Assembly (NCBI RefSeq): GCF_947495965.1
Contig: NZ_CANMBB010000003.1
Span: forward strand, 62,001 to 126,000
Direction of reading: 5' to 3'
Length of the DNA: 64,000 bases
Source of the DNA: an uncultured Maribacter sp.
GTDB lineage: Bacteria > Bacteroidota > Bacteroidia > Flavobacteriales > Flavobacteriaceae
The first letter of the stretch is position 1, and each line of letters begins with the position of its first letter. The position numbers were made by a program, and so were the translations under genes. Of the stretch, positions 54,649 through 63,928 are shown piece after piece. A model generated the notes under the pieces. It searched no databases. It saw nothing but the letters and a program-made list of their open reading frames with translations, and was not told where the DNA came from.

Positions 54649-57600
54649 TTAGTAATTAATAAACATCCAACCACGTAAAGGTGCTGTACCATTACCTAAG
54701 TCTATTACATATAAATAGGATCCTGCTGGAAGTTTTTCTGAATTAGATTTGTATTTTCCATTCCAATCATTTTTATAACTTTCTGTAGCAAAAACCTCAT
54801 GCCCCCATCGATTATAAACTTTTACATTGGAATTAGGATAATTATCTATTCCTGGAATAACCCAACTATCATTTATACCATCTCCGTTAGGGGTAAATGC
54901 TTCAGCTGGTGCTAATGTAGGTTCTGCTATTTTAGGAAATACATCCTCAGTATCTACAACTCCATCATTATCATCGTCGATATCAACACTATCAGAAATT
55001 CCATCTAAATCTGTATCTTCAGGTGTACTGGCGAAATTTTTAGAATCTGTACCTTCTCTATGTTCTACTTGATCCGAATACCCATCATTATCATCATCTA
55101 AATCTGCGTTATCCCCTGTTCCATCGCCATCGGTATCCGTATCTTCTGCTGGATCTGTTGAAAAAGCATCTTCAAAATCTAAAGTACCGTCGTTATCGTC
55201 ATCTAAATCAATATTATTTCCTAAACCGTCACCATCGGTATCGGTATCTATATTTCCATCACCATCATCATCGGTATCTGCGTAATCTCCAATACCATCG
55301 TTATCCGTATCTGTATCCTCAGTAGGATCTAGTGGAAAATCATCTTCAGAATCTAGGGTGCCATCATTATCATCATCGTCATCCGCATTATCGCCTGTAC
55401 CATCATTATCCGTATCGGTATCTTCATTGGCATCTAATGGAAAATCATCCTCAACATCTGATGTACCATCATTATCATCATCGGTATCTGCATTATCTCC
55501 GGTACCATCATTATCCGTATCGGTATCTTCATTGGCATCTAAAGGAAAATCATCCTCAACATCTGGTGTACCATCACCATCGTCATCGGTATCTGCATTA
55601 TCGCCTGTACCATCATTATCCGTATCGGTATCTTCATTGGCATCTAATGGGAAATCATCCTCAACATCTGGTGTACCATCACCATCGTCATCGGTATCTG
55701 CATTATCGCCTGTTCCGTCATTATCGGAATCGGTGTCTTCATTGGTATCTAACGGGAAATCATCCTCAACATCTGGTGTACCATCACCGTCGTCATCGGT
55801 ATCCGCATTATCACCTGTACCATCATTATCTGTATCGGTATCTTCATTAGCATCTAATGGAAAATCATCCTCAACATCTAGTGTGCCATCATTATCATCA
55901 TCGGTATCTGCATTATCGCCTGTACCATCATTATCCGTATCGGTATCTTCATTGGCATCTAACGGGAAAGCATCATCAACATCTAGTGTACCATCACCAT
56001 CGTCATCGGTATCTGCATTATCACCTGTACCATCATTATCTGTATCGGCATCTTCATTGGCATCTAATGGAAAAGCATCATCAACATCTGGTGTACCATC
56101 ATTATCATCATCGGTATCTGCATTATCACCTGTACCATCATTATCCGTATCGGTATCTTCATTGGCATCTAATGGGAAATCATCCTCTTCATCTGGTGTA
56201 CCATCATTATCATCGTCATCATCTGCATTATCTCCTGTTCCGTCATTATCGGAATCGGTATCTTCTGTATTATCTAATGGAAAAGCATCCTCAACATCTG
56301 GTGTACCATCGCCATCATCATCTGGATCTGTACTGTTACCATCTCCATCACCATCTGTATCTTCATCCGCATCAATATTAGAGGTATATGTTGCGGTACT
56401 AACCTCATCCTCTAAATCTTTTACTTTAAAGGAGAAAGACGTGTAATTGGTTCCAAACTCTCCTGCCTCTGTAACATAAATTAACTTTGTTACATCATCT
56501 ATTAAATCATTTTCAGAAACTGGATTACCTTCATATGTTAATACTCCTTTCCCAACGGACGGTAAAGAAATTATTTGAATTCCGTTAAATTGATCTCCTG
56601 TATCTACATCATTAAATGTAAAATCTCCTGGTGTAAAAGTAAAATCTACATCTTGTACCACATCTACAGAAATGTTTCCTCCTGTAGGAGCATCGTTCTG
56701 CGGAGTAAAATTAAGGGTTACGGTTACCGTACTAGAAAAGTTATTTGCGTCTTCAAAATTATACGTAAAAGTATCTATTAAGTTTTCAGAACCATTATGT
56801 TCGTAGGTAAATGTTCCGTCATTATTAAATGTAAATGAGGTTGCATCAGAAGGTCCATCCACTAAATGATATACTAATGGATCCCCATCAACTTCTTCAT
56901 CATTAGTTGAAACATCATTATTTAAAGTATCATTCTCATCTACGTTAAAACTATCTACAACAGCAATTGGTAAATCATCTTCTGCTTGAATAGACATTGT
57001 AAGTGTACCTGTAACAATTGTTCCGTTGTTATCTAATTGATAAATTACAGTATCTGTTCCATACGCATCTTCGTTTGGAGCATAAATAATATTATTACTT
57101 CCATCTACTGTTGCAATTCCTTTTGTTCCCTGTGTATCAATGGTAATTGTAACGCTTTGTCCCCCGTCATATGTATCATTATACAATACATTAATAGGGT
57201 CAGAAGTATTATCCTCATTAGTCAGAGCCAAATCATCTTCCGCTCCCACTACTAAGGTTAAATTATATGGACCAAAAGAAGTTGCCCCTGTATTACCTGC
57301 ATTGTCTTTAGCCTCAGCGTGAATATACCAACCAGAACCTCCACTTGAGAAAGAAACATCTTTAGATTGACTATTACTCCATGAACTCCAATTAACATCA
57401 TCGGTTGCAGGTGGTGTAGCACTTTGTGTTAATGCATAACGTTGTACATCAAAACCGCTACCCGAACCTTCATCTAAAAAACTTAAGGTAATATTATCCA
57501 CTGTAGTAACATTCCCGTTTGCTGGCGAAGCCGAAATTGTAGGGTTAGACGCGTCGTGAATTATGTTTAACGTTCTATAAAATGGTAAGGACCATACTCC

Positions 57601-59694
57601 TGTATTTGTTTGCGTTCTTAAACTAATTATATACTCTGCGCTTTCTGTATTATATGCAGAAAAATCAGTCATTGGCGTGGTAGAATTATATACTTCAACA
57701 TCCGTTGGATTATTGTCATTATCATACGTTCGTTGTGTTACAATCCACTCTTCAGCAGTGAGTGTTCTTCCATAAGGATCAGCTGAGTTATTTTCTATTG
57801 CTATTGTCATAGCCCCGGTATATGTTGTTAACACATCTGGTAGAATATTAAATTGTGCTAAAGGCAAATCATCATTACCAGGTGTGGCTGACGTTTTCTC
57901 TACATAAACACTTGAAGGAGAACTATACGTTCCTTGATGATCTTGTACGGTAAGCATTATTAAATATTGACCATCTGGCTGACCAGAAGGGTTAAATTGC
58001 CCTATTGTCCAATCATTTGTAGATCCTGCATCTACGGATTTCCATTTCCATTCGGAATTTGCAATGCCATTATTTGCCCCACCATCTAAATCGTATGAAT
58101 TATTGGTTAACGCACCTGTACTTGGATTGTAAGCAAAACTTGCCACTGGTTTTCTATGAAAATACAATGTTGTTGGTGCTGTAGGTAAATCCTGGAAAGT
58201 AAAAGTATATTCTCCAGGTTTTTCATAAAATTCTGGAACATCTTCTAAATATAAATCATGCCAAGATACTTTACCACTATCATTGTCAAAATAGGTCTCG
58301 TTATGGCTAACTTTCCATCTTCCATTAGGATAGGTTGCATTAGCTGTATTTGTTTTTAATTCCGCTGGCGTAATATCCATTTCAATAGAAGTACCTGCTA
58401 TAAAAAACTCACCTGCGCTAACGGTGCCAAAAACATATTGATCGTATATGTATTGTGCAATTTGGTCTATCCAATCGTTATATGCTGTTTCGTCTCTATT
58501 TACAAAGGTTCCTTTTTGATTGTTTTGTGCAACAAATCTTTCAAACTGGGCTTTATTGGCATTAACACCCCATCCTATATAATGAATGTCTTCATTTATG
58601 GTACGCATTAAAATTTCGGATAAATCGGAATCCACATCAAAATCTGCAACTTCCAAATCGTCCAAGTTTACGTTAAAACGTAGTGCACTATTTCTCCACT
58701 GTGGCTCTCTCAATACATCTTTAAAAGCTCTAAGTGATAATTTTTCTATTGCAATGTCTTCAAAGTATGCATTTTCTTGTTCATGAACATAAAAACCATA
58801 ACTACCAGTAGAATGTGTTGTATCCGTAATATCAAAAGATTCTATCCAATCTGTTCCTGCATTACCTCCTCCGCCTTTACGATAAATTTTAATATCATTA
58901 CCACTCATTTCAATTCTAAAATCAATAGCCTGACCATTATAAAAAGCACCGAACATGTCTGCTCTATTACCATTCCAGCCATAAGTAGCAGTACCGCTTT
59001 GCCCACTATTAGTATTAACAGCCAAAATAGTTGTAACGCCATTTTCTCTTTTTAAAATTGCCTCGGCAGGGAAACCATCTCCTCCTGCATATCCTTGCAA
59101 GTTTCCACAGTAGGTATGATTATCAATGATGTAGGCATAAAAATTATCATTGTCAACCTTTCTAAAGATAAAACCAACTTCTGCATGTACGTATGGTGCT
59201 CCTGAAAGACCAAAAGTTGCCGAAATTGAACCATCAGAGACATCGCCTGTTGGATCATACATGGCTACTCCATAATTTCCAGAATTTCTTGCCACAGGAT
59301 CTGCTAAAATTCGATTTGTTCCCGAGTCAAAAGAAAAATATGGCCCATTATACAAACCTCCACTTAAAGAGTTGTGAGGATTTGGTGGTTCCGCTCCTGT
59401 AAAATCCATCTTATTCCAGCTATTAAAAATATCTGAGGCATCTGCTTGATCAGATGATATAGTACTTCTCTCAAAAGCCTCTACACGAAGTTTTCCTAAT
59501 GGCAATCCTTTTCCAATTAAGGATGCTTCTAAATCAGCTTCAAAAGGTGTTAAATCTAATTGCGCAGAACCAACAGTAACCATAACATCTATGTTTGGCC
59601 CCTGCTGCACTGTCATATCTACAGTTTGTGCAAAGGATACACTGGTAAATACCAAGCATACCCACACTAAGGTGGTTTTAAATATTTTTTTCAT
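54649..59694 (-). CDS. Giant T9SS-secreted surface protein with Ca-binding-type repeats and CHU_C domain
   Basis: A 1681-residue exported protein. It has a signal peptide (1-22), an N-terminal beta-sandwich region of concanavalin/LamG style (about 25-330), Ig/PKD-like modules (about 500-800) and cadherin/VCBS-like modules (about 815-1115). Ten nearly identical 35-residue units follow (about 1125-1480) with DTDNDGTGDNAD and FPLDANED, the thrombospondin type 3 style of Asp-rich calcium loops. Degenerate copies follow, then a C-terminal gliding-motility-associated domain from AEAFTPNGDGINDSWVIPG to the end, the type B sorting signal of T9SS. Probably an adhesin. It lies between DUF4347 and PorP/SprF in one operon. 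Confidence 0.9.
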   Translation of the reverse strand: MKKIFKTTLVWVCLVFTSVSFAQTVDMTVQQGPNIDVMVTVGSAQLDLTPFEADLEASLIGKGLPLGKLRVEAFERSTISSDQADASDIFNSWNKMDFTGAEPPNPHNSLSGGLYNGPYFSFDSGTNRILADPVARNSGNYGVAMYDPTGDVSDGSISATFGLSGAPYVHAEVGFIFRKVDNDNFYAYIIDNHTYCGNLQGYAGGDGFPAEAILKRENGVTTILAVNTNSGQSGTATYGWNGNRADMFGAFYNGQAIDFRIEMSGNDIKIYRKGGGGNAGTDWIESFDITDTTHSTGSYGFYVHEQENAYFEDIAIEKLSLRAFKDVLREPQWRNSALRFNVNLDDLEVADFDVDSDLSEILMRTINEDIHYIGWGVNANKAQFERFVAQNNQKGTFVNRDETAYNDWIDQIAQYIYDQYVFGTVSAGEFFIAGTSIEMDITPAELKTNTANATYPNGRWKVSHNETYFDNDSGKVSWHDLYLEDVPEFYEKPGEYTFTFQDLPTAPTTLYFHRKPVASFAYNPSTGALTNNSYDLDGGANNGIANSEWKWKSVDAGSTNDWTIGQFNPSGQPDGQYLIMLTVQDHQGTYSSPSSVYVEKTSATPGNDDLPLAQFNILPDVLTTYTGAMTIAIENNSADPYGRTLTAEEWIVTQRTYDNDNNPTDVEVYNSTTPMTDFSAYNTESAEYIISLRTQTNTGVWSLPFYRTLNIIHDASNPTISASPANGNVTTVDNITLSFLDEGSGSGFDVQRYALTQSATPPATDDVNWSSWSNSQSKDVSFSSGGSGWYIHAEAKDNAGNTGATSFGPYNLTLVVGAEDDLALTNEDNTSDPINVLYNDTYDGGQSVTITIDTQGTKGIATVDGSNNIIYAPNEDAYGTDTVIYQLDNNGTIVTGTLTMSIQAEDDLPIAVVDSFNVDENDTLNNDVSTNDEEVDGDPLVYHLVDGPSDATSFTFNNDGTFTYEHNGSENLIDTFTYNFEDANNFSSTVTVTLNFTPQNDAPTGGNISVDVVQDVDFTFTPGDFTFNDVDTGDQFNGIQIISLPSVGKGVLTYEGNPVSENDLIDDVTKLIYVTEAGEFGTNYTSFSFKVKDLEDEVSTATYTSNIDADEDTDGDGDGNSTDPDDDGDGTPDVEDAFPLDNTEDTDSDNDGTGDNADDDDDNDGTPDEEDDFPLDANEDTDTDNDGTGDNADTDDDNDGTPDVDDAFPLDANEDADTDNDGTGDNADTDDDGDGTLDVDDAFPLDANEDTDTDNDGTGDNADTDDDNDGTLDVEDDFPLDANEDTDTDNDGTGDNADTDDDGDGTPDVEDDFPLDTNEDTDSDNDGTGDNADTDDDGDGTPDVEDDFPLDANEDTDTDNDGTGDNADTDDDGDGTPDVEDDFPLDANEDTDTDNDGTGDNADTDDDNDGTSDVEDDFPLDANEDTDTDNDGTGDNADDDDDNDGTLDSEDDFPLDPTEDTDTDNDGIGDYADTDDDGDGNIDTDTDGDGLGNNIDLDDDNDGTLDFEDAFSTDPAEDTDTDGDGTGDNADLDDDNDGYSDQVEHREGTDSKNFASTPEDTDLDGISDSVDIDDDNDGVVDTEDVFPKIAEPTLAPAEAFTPNGDGINDSWVIPGIDNYPNSNVKVYNRWGHEVFATESYKNDWNGKYKSNSEKLPAGSYLYVIDLGNGTAPLRGWMFINY
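55270..56325 (-). repeat. Ten tandem 105-bp repeats inside the giant surface protein gene
   Basis: Each unit encodes 35 residues and starts again after exactly 105 bp (for example TCATCCTCAAC at 55445 and 55550). Copies differ by few bases, mostly at positions that swap DNDGT/DGDGT and DVEDD/DVDDA. Such near-identity implies recent unequal recombination or gene conversion. Copy number may vary between strains and be mis-assembled. Confidence 0.9.
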
Positions 59695-59704
59695 TTGGGG
59701 GATT

Positions 59705-60262
59705 TTATTTTGTTAAAATAGAATTGGTAGTTGACGTACTTAAGGACCAATAGTCAAAATTAAATGCTGCGTCAAAAATAGATGTACAACTTGTGCAAGC
59801 ACCTATATTAAAATATGCCTTTTCTCCAATTGCTTTTATTAATGCCAAACCATCTGTGTTTGATCCTAAATTGCAATTGTAAATAAGTAATTGAATATGC
59901 TCGCCTTGATAAAGACCTTCTAACATACCAAGCTCAAACTCAGAATTAACCGAATCTAAGTTATAAGTTATGCCACCCATTTGTAAAGAGTTGTAAGATG
60001 CATTTACAAAAAGATGAATAGTCTTTATAGTAGAATTAGAGGCTAGTTCGTTTCTAATATCGCTCCAGGGGTTATTAGAATTCGTTAATTGTAACACTAC
60101 TTCATTTGAAGTTAAATAATTAATAACTTGTTGTTTATCAGCAAAATATGAATCTATTACAACAAGACTTTTAGAGCCAGATTGGGCATAAAATTTTAAA
60201 CAAAAAAGAAAAAAGAATATATATAAAAATGTTCTTTTGGATGTGGGATACTTAGTTTGCAT
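59705..60262 (-). CDS. DUF4347 domain-containing exported protein
   Basis: A 185-residue protein with a signal peptide (residues 7-26, ending FYAQ). LVVIDSYFADKQQVINYLTSNEVVLQL and the later LLIYNCNLGSNTDGLALIKAIGE are the two conserved ends of DUF4347. That domain normally occurs at the N-terminus of very long adhesins with cadherin-like repeats. Here it is a separate small gene 10 bp upstream of just such an adhesin, as if the usual fusion were split. Function is unknown, and a helper role for the adhesin is inferred. Confidence 0.75.
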   Translation of the reverse strand: MQTKYPTSKRTFLYIFFFLFCLKFYAQSGSKSLVVIDSYFADKQQVINYLTSNEVVLQLTNSNNPWSDIRNELASNSTIKTIHLFVNASYNSLQMGGITYNLDSVNSEFELGMLEGLYQGEHIQLLIYNCNLGSNTDGLALIKAIGEKAYFNIGACTSCTSIFDAAFNFDYWSLSTSTTNSILTK

Positions 60263-60780
60263 AGATTAGGGTTTAATTATATTTTAAAAGTTAAACGCTA
60301 ATCTAAATATATAAAGTACGTATTTTCTTACAAATGTTGTGAGCTGTTATAAATTGTATGTGACATTCAAAAAAAACGGTATTGCATTACTTTAACACAA
60401 CAGTGTATACGTAAAATTCTTACAATCAATTGTTTTATATATTAATATTAAAATAAACTGAAATTCTATTCTTAAGCTCTACTCTTTTACTATTTAAATT
60501 TTGAGAAATAGGTAACATCCCTAAAACTCCTAAGGAATATTTCTTGTAACTAGCTTCTAAACTTACCTTTCCAAGGAAAATATCGCCTTTTGCAAAAGAA
60601 TTTATAAGTACAAGCTTCTTAATTTAAATATCGCTAGTAGTACATACTGTTTTTATTTAAAACCGCTTTAGTATTTAAGCTAAACATTTCATCATTTGAG
60701 CTAAGGTTCCTTCTTTAATATTTGCACCTTTGTAGGGAGCAATAATGAAAGTCATTATTCTAAATTTTAAATTTAATAGT
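60263..60780. other. 518-bp gene-poor stretch with a gene remnant
   Basis: It contains the upstream region of the DUF4347-adhesin-PorP operon, a decayed coding fragment (60435-60623) and the upstream region of the YtxH operon. I see no intact gene and no RNA structure. A short frame from an ATG at 60745 reaches the YtxH start but has no homology. Confidence 0.55.
60435..60623 (-). pseudogene. Remnant of an outer-membrane beta-barrel protein (C-terminal end)
   Basis: A 62-codon frame without start codon reads FAKGDIFLGKVSLEASYKKY, then SLGVLGMLPISQNLNS, then RISVYFNINI and a stop. This is strand-like and ends in an aliphatic residue, as outer-membrane barrels of Bacteroidota do. The frame is closed upstream by a TAA, so the rest of the gene is lost. 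The family cannot be named. Confidence 0.45.
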
Positions 60781-61113
60781 ATGAGCAATACAGGAAATAC
60801 AATACTTGGAGTTATAACAGGAACAGCAATTGGTGCTGCATTAGGAATCTTATTTGCTCCAGAAAAAGGAGAAGTAACTAGAAAAAATATTGCCAACATG
60901 GCAAGTGAGACAAAAAAGAGTCTTGAAGAAAATGCGATAGACTTTAAAGATAAAATGGCTACCAAAATAGCAGCAGACACTGATACTTTAGAAACTAAAG
61001 TAGAAAATATTGTTTCGGATGTAAGTTACAAAACAGAAGATGTTATAACAGCCTTAGAAAACAAATTAGCAATTTTAAAAAATAAAAATAAGAAATTACA
61101 GAAAACGGTATAA
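60781..61113 (+). CDS. YtxH domain-containing protein
   Basis: A 110-residue protein. A glycine-rich hydrophobic N-terminus, GVITGTAIGAALGILFAPEKGEVTRKNI (split here as GVITGTAIGAALG and ILFAPEKGEVTRKNI), is the YtxH/GvpP-like motif. A helical, charged tail follows (about 40-108). The family is linked to general stress but has no defined activity. An ATG 12 codons upstream is possible. I prefer MSNTGNTILG at 60781. Its stop overlaps the next start by one base. Confidence 0.85.
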   Translation: MSNTGNTILGVITGTAIGAALGILFAPEKGEVTRKNIANMASETKKSLEENAIDFKDKMATKIAADTDTLETKVENIVSDVSYKTEDVITALENKLAILKNKNKKLQKTV

Positions 61114-61460
61114 TGGGAGTATTTAATTCTTTAAATCAAACTTCAAAAAAAGCTATTGATTATAGTGAGGAATATGTGCAAAAAACGCAAGAATATTACA
61201 CCCTTAAAGTTTTTCAGCAACTTGCCATAACAACTTCTCTATTTTGTAAAATAGCAATTATAGGAAGCCTTGCTTTTTTATCCATTACCTTATTAGTTGT
61301 TGCAGGAACATTAGCATTAGGTAGCCTTATTGGCAATATGGTATATGCATGTTTAATTATAGCATTAAGTCTTTTAATTATATGCGCTATTATATATAGG
61401 TTTAGAGAAAAGATTAACAGACTAGTTATTACCAAATTAACAAAACAATTTTTTGATTAA
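61113..61460 (+). CDS. Small membrane protein of the YtxH operon (holin-superfamily-like)
   Basis: A 115-residue protein with two adjacent TM helices (about 45-70 and 73-95) and a charged amphipathic N-terminus (SEEYVQKTQEYYTLKVFQQLA). The layout matches the Phage_holin_3_6-type small proteins that accompany YtxH genes in flavobacteria. There is no phage context, so a lytic role is unlikely. The gene overlaps YtxH by one base and is followed directly by a third small gene, forming a compact envelope-stress operon. Confidence 0.75.
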   Translation: MGVFNSLNQTSKKAIDYSEEYVQKTQEYYTLKVFQQLAITTSLFCKIAIIGSLAFLSITLLVVAGTLALGSLIGNMVYACLIIALSLLIICAIIYRFREKINRLVITKLTKQFFD

Positions 61461-61461
61461 A

Positions 61462-61662
61462 ATGAAATCATACACAACATTCAAATCTATAAATCTAGAT
61501 TTAAAACGTCTTAAACTAGAACGCCAAATTGCTTTAGAAGAAATTAAAGGAATTAAACAAGATGTTCAGCAAGACTTACAACCATACAATTGGATAAATA
61601 CTGCTTTATCTATCGGAAAAAAATATGGCTTTCTCTTTTTAATTAAAAAAATTCTTAAGTAA
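61462..61662 (+). CDS. Small charged protein, third gene of the YtxH operon
   Basis: A 66-residue protein starting MKSYTTFKSINLDLKRLKLE. The first half is a charged amphipathic helix with coiled-coil spacing, and the second half ends in a short hydrophobic stretch (KKYGFLFLIKKILK). A TTG three codons upstream could also start, but the ATG at 61462 is preferred. It follows the holin-like gene by one base. Such a third gene is usual in this operon type. Function is unknown. Confidence 0.75.
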   Translation: MKSYTTFKSINLDLKRLKLERQIALEEIKGIKQDVQQDLQPYNWINTALSIGKKYGFLFLIKKILK

Positions 61663-61711
61663 ATAAACTTAAGACAAGTATCGAAAAAAATATAGTTGGT
61701 TGGTGATTAAG

Positions 61712-61747
61712 AAATGGTGTATTCGTGGGGAATACACCATTTTTTTA
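61712..61747 (+). terminator. Terminator of the YtxH operon
   Basis: ATGGTGTATTC and GAATACACCAT form an 11-bp perfect stem with loop GTGGG, followed by seven T residues. Confidence 0.9.
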
Positions 61748-61758
61748 TAAACTATTTT

Positions 61759-62787
61759 TTACCCTATTTGAAGGGTGTTATTTTGAAATTCACTAGGGCT
61801 TATACCATACTTATTTTTAAATATTTTTGAAAAATAACTTCTACTACTAAAGCCAATAGTATAAACTATTTGCGAAATATTCATCTCTGTAGTTCTTATA
61901 TAATCTCTAGCAGCTTCTAGACGAACATGTCTTATATACTCTGTAACCGTCCTCTTATACAAACTCTTAAAACCTTCTTGCAATTTTGCTTGCGATAAAC
62001 CAGACTCTAATGCCAGGCTATCTAAAGTATATTCCTTAGATGGGTTTTTTATAATTTTTTTTGCTATCCTTCTTATTATTTTCAGTTCTGATCGTAAAAG
62101 ACTTGTAGTAGGTTTTTTATTCTTTATAGCCTTATCATGTTGTAAAATATGCATAGATAAAATTTCATAAACCATGCCTTCTATTTTCATCATACGAACA
62201 ATACCCTTGGTTTTTATTGTTCTTAGAGCCCCTATTTTATCTGCCAATTTAAGATTATAAGTCCCAAAATAACGAAAGGAGTTATCATGGTCTGTATCTA
62301 AAAAAACTTCGTATAATTTTCTATTTAGTTCCTCTACATTATTAAGTCTTTTCTTTAAGAAAAGTTTTCTTTTAATTTGAATAACGTTTATAGCTAGTTT
62401 TTTATCCTTTGGAAAGTATCCGTAATTATACCCCCCATCTTTGCTAGTAATTATTACCGACTGGAATTGTTCTAAAGTCTTTATATCATTTTCTGATTGA
62501 TATCCAAAACGATGTCCACATTCTCCCTCTAAACAATAGGCAAAATGTATTGGATTGTATTCTGAAGAATCCATAACAAGGCATATATCATCAAAAAAAG
62601 TAATGTCATATTCTAAGAGAGAAACCCCCCAATCAAAAGTGATAAAACGAATAGTACCATTTGCAAGGTTACTATTAGTAGTTAAGGTATACTCTCCCCA
62701 TTGCTCCTCTATTGTACCTCCAATTACGGCTCTAATTTGCCTAACAGTACCTTCTACACTCTTAGCATCTATAACAATTTGTGTCAT
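61759..62787 (-). CDS. AraC family transcriptional regulator
   Basis: A 342-residue regulator whose C-terminal 100 residues carry two HTH motifs: YTLDSLALESGLSQAKLQEGF and ISQIVYTIGFSSRSYFSKIF, then KNKYGISPSEF. The N-terminal 230 residues form an unassigned sensor with a cysteine/histidine stretch (AYCLEGECGHRFGYQ). The start is placed at MTQIVIDAKSVEG. A longer frame to 62850 exists but adds only a hydrophobic stretch without known role. It stands alone, converging with the YtxH operon. Target genes are unknown. Confidence 0.85.
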   Translation of the reverse strand: MTQIVIDAKSVEGTVRQIRAVIGGTIEEQWGEYTLTTNSNLANGTIRFITFDWGVSLLEYDITFFDDICLVMDSSEYNPIHFAYCLEGECGHRFGYQSENDIKTLEQFQSVIITSKDGGYNYGYFPKDKKLAINVIQIKRKLFLKKRLNNVEELNRKLYEVFLDTDHDNSFRYFGTYNLKLADKIGALRTIKTKGIVRMMKIEGMVYEILSMHILQHDKAIKNKKPTTSLLRSELKIIRRIAKKIIKNPSKEYTLDSLALESGLSQAKLQEGFKSLYKRTVTEYIRHVRLEAARDYIRTTEMNISQIVYTIGFSSRSYFSKIFKNKYGISPSEFQNNTLQIG

Positions 62788-62896
62788 ATTAAATTGACTA
62801 ATATTTACAATTATAGTAACCAAATTAGTTATTTTAAAAGTATAAATCAAAACATAATACAGTAGAACTTTCTATTTAATACTAAATAGCCTATAA

Positions 62897-62950
62897 ATTA
62901 AATATAAAATAAGCCTCTATATGCATATAGAGGCTTATTTTATATTTAAT
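62897..62950. terminator. 54-bp perfect palindrome, bidirectional terminator between araC and mscS
   Basis: The sequence is identical to its own reverse complement over 54 bp, centred on TATATGCATATA, with AATAAGCCTCTA and TAGAGGCTTATT inside. A/T-rich outer arms supply U tracts both ways. It ends mscS transcription (minus strand). Confidence 0.8.
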
Positions 62951-62984
62951 AATTTTACTTGATGATTTCAATTACTAAAATTAG

Positions 62985-63884
62985 TTAGTTTTGAAACACT
63001 GGAGACTCTTTATTAAAAGAATTTACTCCTAGTTTATTAGAAAATTCTAACGTCCTTATAGGGAAAGGTATATTAATATCATTTGTATTAAAGGCTTTCT
63101 TTATTGCCATGATTGCAACACTTTTAGCTTCTAACCTATTTTTAGCATCTTTAGAATCTACCCAAAAACGACATTTAAAATTTATAGAACTATCTGCAAA
63201 ACTTGTATAATAAAATTCTACATCTGTTCCTTCATTTTGATGGTAAACTCCTTCAATAGCTTTCTTTGTAATTTTTTCAACTTCTTCTAAATTAGACTCA
63301 TACCCAACTCCACACTCTACTGTAATACGCATAGTCTTGGTTAAAGAGAAGTTTTTTAAAGGGTTTTCTATTATTGTTTTATTGGGTATAATAACCATGC
63401 TATTATCTGCTTCTTTTAAGATAAAACTATTTAAACTTATATCTACAATCTCCCCTTCATAGCCAGTTGTTTTTACCCAATTTCCTATCTGTACTTTTTT
63501 CCTGAATGATAAAATAACACCTGATAATAAATTAGATAATGTGCCCTGCAATGCAAGACCAATTACTAAACCAGAAATACCTGCTCCTGCAAGTAATGTA
63601 TTTAAGGTTTTGCTTAAATCTAAAGCTCCTAATGCTAAAAACAAGCCTATTAAAACAACTACTGTTGCAGATATTCTTCCAATAAGTTTTGTTATACTTT
63701 CTTGGGGTATTTTTTTTGATGCTAATTTGGTGATCCATTTACTTACTTTTCTAGAAATATAAAATGATATGACCATTACAATAATAGCTACCAATAAGTT
63801 TGGAAGGTTTTCAATAAAAGCGCCCAGCCAACCTTTAAGCTTATCAATTATTTCTAAAAAAGATGTTTCTATACTTTGTTTCAT
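62985..63884 (-). CDS. mscS: Small-conductance mechanosensitive channel (MscS)
   Basis: A 299-residue MscS-type channel. It has an N-terminal amphipathic part and three TM helices (about 22-45, 68-88, 95-128). The third is the pore helix with AGAGISGLVIGLALQGTLSNLLSG, rich in Gly/Ala pairs. The beta domain follows (FRKKVQIGNWVKTTGYEGEIVDISLNSFILKEADN), then the C-terminal alpha-beta domain. It opens under membrane tension to release solutes after osmotic downshock. It is a single gene. Confidence 0.95.
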   Translation of the reverse strand: MKQSIETSFLEIIDKLKGWLGAFIENLPNLLVAIIVMVISFYISRKVSKWITKLASKKIPQESITKLIGRISATVVVLIGLFLALGALDLSKTLNTLLAGAGISGLVIGLALQGTLSNLLSGVILSFRKKVQIGNWVKTTGYEGEIVDISLNSFILKEADNSMVIIPNKTIIENPLKNFSLTKTMRITVECGVGYESNLEEVEKITKKAIEGVYHQNEGTDVEFYYTSFADSSINFKCRFWVDSKDAKNRLEAKSVAIMAIKKAFNTNDINIPFPIRTLEFSNKLGVNSFNKESPVFQN

Positions 63885-63928
63885 TTTTGTGTTTTTTAAT
63901 ATTAATCTAATTGTTCAATAAAAAAATA

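Noticed and set aside
55270-56325. Possible CRISPR array
   Set aside because: The repeats are contiguous 105-bp units inside a coding frame without unique spacers and without cas genes.
55332-56446. Three long plus-strand frames rich in Ser/Pro/Val or His/Tyr
   Set aside because: They are antisense shadows of the 105-bp repeats of the adhesin gene. A repeat length divisible by three keeps frames open on both strands. Their composition is not that of real proteins.
60781-61662. Prophage or holin/lysis cassette
   Set aside because: The holin-like protein occurs in the common YtxH operon of flavobacteria, and no phage genes are nearby.
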